From Paralichthys olivaceus (Eukaryota; Chordata; Actinopteri; Pleuronectiformes; Paralichthyidae), in the NCBI RefSeq assembly GCF_024713975.1, contig NC_091112.1, positions 19,998,501-20,062,500 of the forward strand: DNA of 64,000 bases, written 5' to 3'. Below the pieces are notes generated by a model. It searched no databases and was not told the origin of the DNA. It was given only the letters and a program-made list of their open reading frames with translations. Below are positions 56,730-64,000 of the stretch, in pieces; positions within the stretch are counted from its first letter, which is position 1, and each line of letters starts with the position of its first letter. The position numbers and the translations under genes were made by a program.

Positions 56730-58053
56730 GTGAAGACGCACAGATGGGAAGGTGGCCTTTGAATGGATGGATTAAAAATTCAAAAGTACCTGCTGGTTTT
56801 AAAAGTCAGTGTCTTGTCGTACTGCAGTGATGTAACAGACAAAGAAAGAACTATTTGACCTAACCCCTTATACATGACTGACCACGAGACAATTGTTGCT
56901 TGTGTCCTTAATGTTACACTTGCTGCTACAAATCAATAATGGATTCAGCATCATCTGATTACAAAAAAAACAGCAACAGTAAAATGTCTTCCACTCTGCT
57001 GGATTAATGCTTTTTTTCAATTCACTGTAAAATGGAGCTGAAAAAGATGAATCTCCTCAAAATCAATTCATGTTTGATGCCAACTGAAAATCAAACCAGC
57101 GAGCTGCTGGGGCTCTTTAAGCCCTTGTCCAGCCCCAGGTTCACTGTGTGCTGAGGTAATTAAGTCCGTACAGGATTATACACCTTATAAGCACACTCAA
57201 TCACACTGTTTGATCTTACATCTTCAAGGAAGGGGCTCAAGATAGTAATGGACCCAACTAAAAGAAGCAATATTACTATTTGGCCATGTAGTGGCAGCAG
57301 AACAAGCCAAAAAAAAAAAAAAATCTCATTCATTATCATCTTGTGAAGCTGATATGGAGACTGATAGCAAACATTTGACTATGTACACATTCAGCAGATA
57401 CACAGCAAACGTCAGTGAATTGGAGTGAAGTTATAGGATATATATCAATTTTTTTACAATTTCAATCATAGGTAATATATCAAAACATATTCTTGTATTC
57501 TCTGACAAAGTTGTGTTGGCTGTATGACAAATTTGAGGACTTGCTTAACTACAATTGATATGAGTCAGATGACTCAAAATGGCTTGACTTTTTCCTATTT
57601 AGTTAAATATTAACTTTTCTTTTATGGAGGAGTAACATTCTGTTTTTCAAGTGTAACACGCTTAAACATGGCAAACTATCAGGATGCAGCTGTAGTGGCC
57701 TAGTCCAGAGTATTTTGTAAATGACTCTAATAAGAAGAGAAAAGTGTGCAGCTCAACATTTTTGCAACAATCACAACTTTCCACATCTGTCACAACAAAA
57801 CCCACAAAGATGCATGTTTTTTTTTTCGATAACTTGTTGACTTTTAGTTACTGTTGAAAATAAAACTCGACTTGTCATGACCCCTGTCTATCAGGGTAGA
57901 TCATCAGAGTTTTGTATGACTTGACTTCTGATTTGCTCGACTTGCAAGCACTCGACGGGACTAGGTTCTAACCACAGTAAGTTAGGACATGCTCGTGACT
58001 CACTACCACCTCTGCGTTATGCTACACTGCAGATATGAAATGTATTCATCTTC
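56730..58053. other. gene-free stretch
   Basis: No gene or named repeat is visible. Contains a 15-A run near 57310. Confidence 0.4.
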
Positions 58054-58362
58054 TTAAAGGTCCAGTGTGTAAGATTTAGGTGAAAGGGAACTATTGGCAG
58101 AAATTTAATCTAGAATAATCCTCATGATGATTTCACTAGTTCATTTCAACTAAATTGTATGAATTGTAGTTTTCTTTAGCCCAGAAAAGTTCCTTTATAT
58201 TTAAATACTTTATATTTACATTGAGGGGGGTCCTCTTTACGGAGGCCGCCATGTTTTTTACATTAGTCCAGACTGGAAGGAAAGGGTGAGGTGAGGGGTA
58301 TTCAGCTGCAACATGCAATTTTAACACTAGATATCACTCAATTCTACACACTCGACCTTTAA
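58054..58362 (+). mobile_element. TTAA-flanked MITE, full copy 2
   Basis: TTAA at 58054-58057 and 58359-58362 bounds 309 bp. The left end is 'AGGTCCAGTGTGTAAGATTT' and the right end is the complement of 'AGGTCGAGTGTGTAGAATT'. It is the inverse orientation of the 7481-7840 copy and shares 'ggaggccgccatgt' with the truncated copy at 8740. Confidence 0.8.
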
Positions 58363-61300
58363 GGTTATCAGCCCCACGTGCCTTAATATAATATATTTTC
58401 TCCAGCTCTATTACTGTATATCCTTAAAGCCGCAACGGACTGCGTGAATAGCCAGTGCCATATATACATGTTATGTACAGTATTACACAAGTGTGTACGC
58501 CAGTTTAATCACAGTTCAAAACTTTAATTCACATTAAATCTGCTCTCATTATGCTTAAAAGTATATACAGAACGGTGCATTACCAGTACAGCAATGTACA
58601 TATGTAACAATGTCTGTGTTTGGATAGAACAGAAAATGGGAGGCATAAATGAAGTGAATGAGTGTGTTAGCCACATCCCTGTCACTAATCAAACATGGAG
58701 GCGGAGGAAAGAACCTGTGTCAGGTGAGTTTTCATACAGATTCTATGTCCTGTCCTGGTCTGGACCCCATCACCTTCAGGGATTCACCACATAACTGCAA
58801 TGAAACGCTTCAGTCACTCTCACGCAGTCACAGACATGAGTTCATAGAGTCAAGTCATAGATTTCTCTTTTACTTCTAATATGCAGCTGAATGTAATGGG
58901 AACCTATGGGTGTCCAAGATATTGAGTGGATAAGGGTATTAACAATTAAAAAACTCCATTCTTACTTCACTCATGAACATCAAACACAAAGAAACCCTCC
59001 TCTAATGCAGAAAGGTGTAGGATTGTCCAGTGAAAATAAATTCTCAAAACAAATCAATCATGCAAAAGAAAAAGCAGCAGAGGGTTTAGGTTAAAAATAC
59101 CAGCACTCGTTCTGTTAATGAGGTTTAATCAAATCTAATGTTGTCATACAATGAAATAACAGAGTGGTCTAATGAGCAAACTGTACAGAAAACAGCTTTG
59201 CAAAAGTAATCATAGGCGAAAAGCTTTGTATGGGGAGCTGGGAACTGAGCTGGCAGCTATTGAGCTCTGGTAACTGAATTAATTAACTACATGTTTTTTG
59301 TTTAGACCCAACAGAAACTGTTCAGTTCACGACCCACAGCCCCTTCCTCATAGATAGTTGAATTCATCCAGGCACACAGCGTGTTATCCAGATAAATTCA
59401 ACATAGCAGCAGGGTCCATTTTTATAATCTCATAAAAGCAAACATCTATTTTTGTGCAACAGCTCCTCACCTTCAAACATATTCTAATTAGTCAGAACAG
59501 GATTTTTAAGACCCGTAGTGACAACAACAATTCAGCTTTGAATAATTGAATAATATATCAGCCAATAATGTCTTCAAATATATCGCTTAAAATCAGTTGA
59601 TACAGTATCAGTCTTCAGTTCTTACGGTGAAATAAAACCTTAGACTGCCAAAGCCTGATGACTGATACCTCTGATTAAGCTAATGTGGATCCTGATCAAT
59701 TCAATACATCAACACAGCTCAAATCCTGGATCTATAAAGCATACATACATGAATATATGTTACTCTTTTGTCTTTCAATTGATTATTCAAGTCAAATGTA
59801 TTCCTTTTGTCCATAGAAGAAACCTTTTTAATTTTTAAATTAAATGATTTAATCATTTTGTACGATTATTGTACATGTTCACTGCTTGGTTTTACACCAA
59901 CAGATCTGGTCAATTTTCTCTTTAATATAGTGAGGAAAGGATCAGATCTAATACATAAAAATGGCTTAATTTTTCAGGACACCCTTTGAGGGGTTTGTGT
60001 TTAAAGGCTTGTTGCTATGACAACAACTAGCTCACAAACAAATCAAGGCTTTCGTTAAATCAGTAATTGAATAAAATGTATAGTTTATTACCCAGATGGA
60101 GCAGAGCTCTCTGATGTTTATTACCTTGCTCTGACATATTATACTGACAGTGCTGAAAGCTTGTGGAGTAATAATGTAATCACTTCTATATTCTGTCAGT
60201 AATTGTTACAAAATAATCAGACAATAAATGTTAAAAAGGGATCTCTGTCGATGTCCGCTTTTTTTAATCCTCACATCATGGAGTATTAATGCAATGTTAC
60301 TACAGACGGTGGTTGATTGCATGTTGAGCATTAGCAGGTATAGAATTAAGACCAGCAAATAAATAAAAAAATAAAAAGTGATGTCCAGAATTATTTACAA
60401 TTAACTCTGCCACTTTGTCATGAGCTAAATACACAGGTAGACTATCTGTCCCTCTCCTGCTCTCCAAACTGTGTGCTGCGTTCCAGAGACACCTCAGAGT
60501 CATAACGTCCAATCTGCTGCTGGAGAAAGTGCAACGTGATTGATGGAGCATAAAGCAAAGGTTTTTAAGACACTGACGTTTGTTTAAGCTCCTTCGTGAC
60601 AAATCACAGTTGATGAACATTTTCCAAAGCACTCTACACTGTTGTGTTTACTACAGTGTGAAAATGATACTGTCTGACACCTGCAGCTTGCATTCTTGAA
60701 AATGACCCACAGGTAGGTAATGTACATGCTTAATTAAACCATTAATCCATGTTTGTTTGACGTGGTGACATCACTGTACACCATAAACCACAGAAGAGCG
60801 TGACTAATGTTTTTATTCGTTTTAGCTCATTTATCACAAATCAGTGTTAAACCATGCTGCTGCGCTGCAGAACATTTTCCTTGGCATGCTGCACTCTTTC
60901 ATCATACACTTTGATATTAATATTTCATAACCTATTAGTGATTAAATAAGCTTTATCTACAGAGAAGTACATGGCATCATTTGATCAGCATTATATCATG
61001 CTTTTGAAAATGCTCAGCTCAAATTGAAGACGCATTGTGTGAGGTGTGTAGCAAAAGCAAAAACACTGGGACAGTCCTTTAGATCCTATTATCATCACAG
61101 CATGTGTCCTTTGTGTTAAAAGTTTTAGATAAGAGGAATTTAAGATTGTATATATCATTCATTCATGTTAATTGGCACAATACTGCGCATGCTTTTATTT
61201 GTTAAAAACATATGTTGATTTGTGTAAATTGGACTTTTATCTGCCAGATATGTGTTGCTCTGTGTTTCTCAAAGCAGCAGGACAGATTCTGACTCATGAC

Positions 61301-61425
61301 TAGAACGCAGCATCAGACCTGCCTGTACCTCAGTGATGTAACTCAAAAAAGGAGTGCAGTTTTATAATACGGCAATGCTGTGGTGAGAAAACACTCCAAA
61401 TCCCACAATCAGCCTACAAAGCTCA
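58363..61425. other. 3' flank of ppp1r11 and unassigned DNA
   Basis: Some of this probably belongs to the ppp1r11 3'UTR on the minus strand, but I cannot place its end. No other gene or clear transposon is seen; the 110-codon frame at 60300-60632 is unsupported. Confidence 0.35.
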
Positions 61426-63126
61426 TTAGTGGGTATGAGACCCTCCAGTGTTTGGGGGCACTGTGGTCCCCCCAGCCCCTCTCTGTCCATTGCCTCTCCT
61501 TCCATGGCCCAGGATACAGTGAGCGCTGCCACACCCTTCTTCATCATCATCTCCCTCGCTTTCAGAAGAGGACTCTCCAAACTGTCGGGGCTTCTCGTAG
61601 ATACAGCAGCCTGGAACACAGCATAAATGATTAGAATGGATCCAGGTGATCTGCAGCTACTGTTAATGCCTTCACTCCCTTTTTCTAACACTTCTGAGGA
61701 TGTTATAAAAATAGCCTTTCAGCTGCTGTTTGAGTCGTGCAGCAGGAGGATGAAGAGGAGGAATAAATTATTGCCAGCTATGATAACCTTGCTAGTAGTA
61801 AGTCTCTATGTATATGTGTTATCATAGCAAAATGTGGTCATAGATATTGGAGACAGTAATTTGGCAGACCGACGGATGGCTGTCTGTCTTTGGGTAGATT
61901 TTGTCACAACACAACTGTGCAAGTTGTAGCAACAAAACTATTGAGTACTCATGTAATAATGCATTAAGTGATGTCTGTACGCTTCACGGTACATCTTGTG
62001 TTGTGTCACAGGTTTAACCGTGTCTCATAAACTCAACAAAACAAACACAGCTGGGTGGCTGTGGCTGAGGGGTAGAGTCAAAGTGTCCTTGGGCAAGATG
62101 CTGAACCCTGAATGGCCCCTGATAGAACAAAACAAAGTGCTGCAGCATCCATTGCGAGGCCCTGACGGTGAAGAAGATGCCAGAAGAATTGAAATCTTTG
62201 CTGGACTCGACTGTGAAGGCTGTTAACTTTATCAAGACCCGACTAATGCCTCTGGTCTGTTTCACTTTCTCTGCGAGGAGATGGTCAGCGAGCATGTCCA
62301 ACTCTTGCGGTGGGTAGCAAGAGGGAAAGTGCTTTGGAGGTCGTTTGAATTGCGGAGGACAAAAACTTCCCCTTGTCTGATGTGTTTGAAGATACTGTGT
62401 GGCTCAGTCAACTGGCATACTTGTCAGACATACTCTCTCGTTGAACAAACTGAATTTAGGACTACAAGGACTCTCCATCCATCAACATGTAGGACAAAAA
62501 TCAATGCAGTGATGAAAAAGATGGAGTTGTTCAACATCAAAGTCAAGGCAGGTGATATTTCAGCTTTCCCCACTTTGGAGAGTTTTCGGTCTGAAAACGA
62601 CCTGATTTTTAATAATGGGGTCAAAGACAACATTGCTGTGCACATCCTCTCACTCAGGCAACAGCTCCATGACTATATCCCAGTGATGGCAGAAGTGAAA
62701 GAAAGAAACCCGTTCAGCATCTAAACAAATGAAATACCCAAGGATTTCACTGTTGGTGAGCTGGAGAGTTTAATATAAACACTAAAGTCTGCTTTCAAAA
62801 GAGAGTCGTTGATGGACTTTTGGATTCAGCAACACAGTGAATACCCTGCACTGTCTGACAAAGCCCCAAATCAATAAACAGGACCCATTAAACATCAATC
62901 AATAACAATTTAAAAAACAGTCAAAGTAGCTCTAGCTTAAATTCAACTATCCAAACTAAAGAAATGTATCCATTGTATGAATAGTGAAGTGTGTGCTCAT
63001 GAAAAGGAGTAACTCACACTTTGAAGACCTTCTTCCAAGGTGCTCATTGTCAACGGTGTCACTGGACCACTCCACCTTCTTCTCAGTCTTCCTCTTCCTC
63101 AGCTTGATTGTCAGGCTTCTTCCCTC
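61426..63126 (-). CDS. ppp1r11: protein phosphatase 1 regulatory subunit 11 (inhibitor-3), 5' end missing
   Basis: Two coding exons are present: 63018-63126 and 61426-61610. They join in frame (AAG T|GC) and end at TAA (61426-61428). Exon 2 encodes '[20 protein letters not shown]', which includes the PP1-docking motif KVEW, then '[16 protein letters not shown]'. Exon 3 completes the zinc-binding run '[15 protein letters not shown]', an acidic stretch ([11 protein letters not shown]) and '[11 protein letters not shown]', followed by a Gly/Thr/Pro-rich tail. PPP1R11 inhibits PP1 catalytic subunits and has a RING-like Cys cluster reported to act as a ubiquitin ligase. The first exon, encoding the Thr/Val-rich N-terminus, was not found before 64000 and is presumed outside the window. 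The intron holds a hAT transposase fragment in antisense. Human PPP1R11 lies in the MHC region. Confidence 0.93.
62215..62872 (+). pseudogene. hAT-type (ZBED/SCAND3-like) transposase fragment
   Basis: In order along the plus strand, across frameshifts: 'VNFIKTR', 'LFHFLCEEM'-like, '[20 protein letters not shown]', then '[20 protein letters not shown]', '[10 protein letters not shown]', '[16 protein letters not shown]', 'NPFSI', and finally '[19 protein letters not shown]'. This is the middle-to-C-terminal part of a hAT transposase related to the ZBED and SCAND3 group. Stops and shifts break it at least twice and both ends are missing. It lies inside the ppp1r11 intron on the opposite strand. 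Confidence 0.75.
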
Positions 63127-64000
63127 CTGCAACATGTAAGAGGTCTGCTGTAAAATACCTGGTATCACATGTAAACTGGGCCCACTGGTTGACTGTTTAA
63201 TCGCTCAGCAAGATGTATATGCTCCCAATGCCCACACCACTGGAAATAATACACGTCAAATACCTACAAATCCTCTTTCAAGGCTTTGGTTTTTATGGGT
63301 GCTGGGAAAAGGTAAATGCAAAGGGTGATTAAAGGGAATACATTTAGTTTCAAGTGTGGAATTAGATTGTAAATGCTAAATGATTTGGAAGAAATCTTTT
63401 TTAAGTGATCAACTTAGACCAGTCAGGTTCTTCTGCACCAGATTGGGAAAATAATTTGTTTAGAGAGCTGCAGTTTGTGCATGGGTGGAATTGGTGTGTT
63501 GAAACAGGAACAGACAAAGTACAACTGTTACCCACAGATTAAAAAAACTACACAATTCAAAATATAGTTAAGCATTTTTTTTTCAGACTCATGTCCATAT
63601 CAGTAGTAAAATAAAGTAAATAAAAAAATTCAAAATGCAGCACAAAAATATAGCATACAATCACCACACTTAGTAAATTCACAGGGATTAAAACACATAC
63701 TGACTTTTGTTCCAGTGCTTCCAAAAACAAGATAAAAATAAGGCTAAGTAGAACTTTAAGGCCCTTATGATCACATATTTAGTGTCAGTTAATCTAAACA
63801 TACAACTATGTATAAAATTCCTTAGCAGAGCATGAAAGGTGGGGACACTGCTGGCCACAAACATGCGGTTTGCACTTGTTTATCTTGGAAGCTTGAGCAA
63901 AAATCTGAAAGGATCATAACCTGCCACCTGAAGATTTTTCAGTTTTGCATGACTATAGCTGCATCACACGTGTGCAGTGGAGTACAGTCACCTCTAAAAA
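63127..64000. other. ppp1r11 intron 1 (partial)
   Basis: Upstream of exon 2 on the minus strand. No exon encoding the expected Thr/Val-rich N-terminus is recognisable before the window ends. Confidence 0.5.

Noticed and set aside
60300-60632. 110-codon minus-strand frame
   Set aside because: No family resemblance or splice-site support.
61362-61691. 109-codon minus-strand frame and plus-strand frames at 61380-61634
   Set aside because: They are other phases or the opposite strand of ppp1r11 exon 3, whose true frame gives the Cys cluster and acidic stretch.

Overview
The window looks like nuclear DNA of a ray-finned (teleost, probably percomorph) fish. Genes are split by many short GT-AG introns, and the intergenic DNA is AT-rich. 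It is full of fish-type transposon debris: LINE tails, TTAA-flanked MITEs, hAT-like MITEs and a Ty3/gypsy fragment. Five protein genes can be read with confidence. Four of them were assembled or trimmed by hand from splice sites and reading frame, and they match families I recognise.

Layout. 1-15 kb holds no gene that I can support. It contains a duplicated ~0.5 kb segment, a broken gypsy fragment, several MITEs and a unique, possibly conserved non-coding stretch. 15.1-16.4 kb (minus) is a single-exon TMEM200B-like two-pass membrane protein. 16.4-22.7 kb is mostly empty, with one GC-rich island of unknown role. 22.7-27.4 kb (minus) is trnau1ap (SECp43), complete in nine coding exons (307 aa). 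A LINE with a GAA tail sits ~125 bp upstream of its start codon. 27.5-33.8 kb is LINE debris followed by unassigned DNA. 33.8-46.8 kb (minus) is sacm1l, the SAC1 phosphoinositide phosphatase, complete in 20 coding exons (586 aa), with the catalytic CX5R motif and one GC-AG intron.

Divergent from sacm1l, at 47.64 kb (plus), is a TATA-driven, 5'TOP-type, non-coding spliced gene. Its introns carry at least three C/D-box snoRNAs: two with a SNORD52-type 28S guide and one resembling SNORD48. That content marks it as a fish counterpart of SNHG32 (C6orf48). At 51.8-52.75 kb (plus) lies a C6orf47-like gene. At 61.4-63.1 kb (minus) lie the last two exons of ppp1r11, the PP1 inhibitor-3 / RING-like protein; its first exon is outside the window. 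An old hAT transposase fragment sits inside the ppp1r11 intron.

The genes do not form an operon or pathway. What links them is synteny: C6orf47, SNHG32 and PPP1R11 all lie in the human MHC region (6p21-22), while TRNAU1AP and TMEM200B lie together on human 1p35. The window therefore appears to join two conserved blocks around sacm1l. I found no sign of a wholly new molecular system. The most notable object is the snoRNA host gene.
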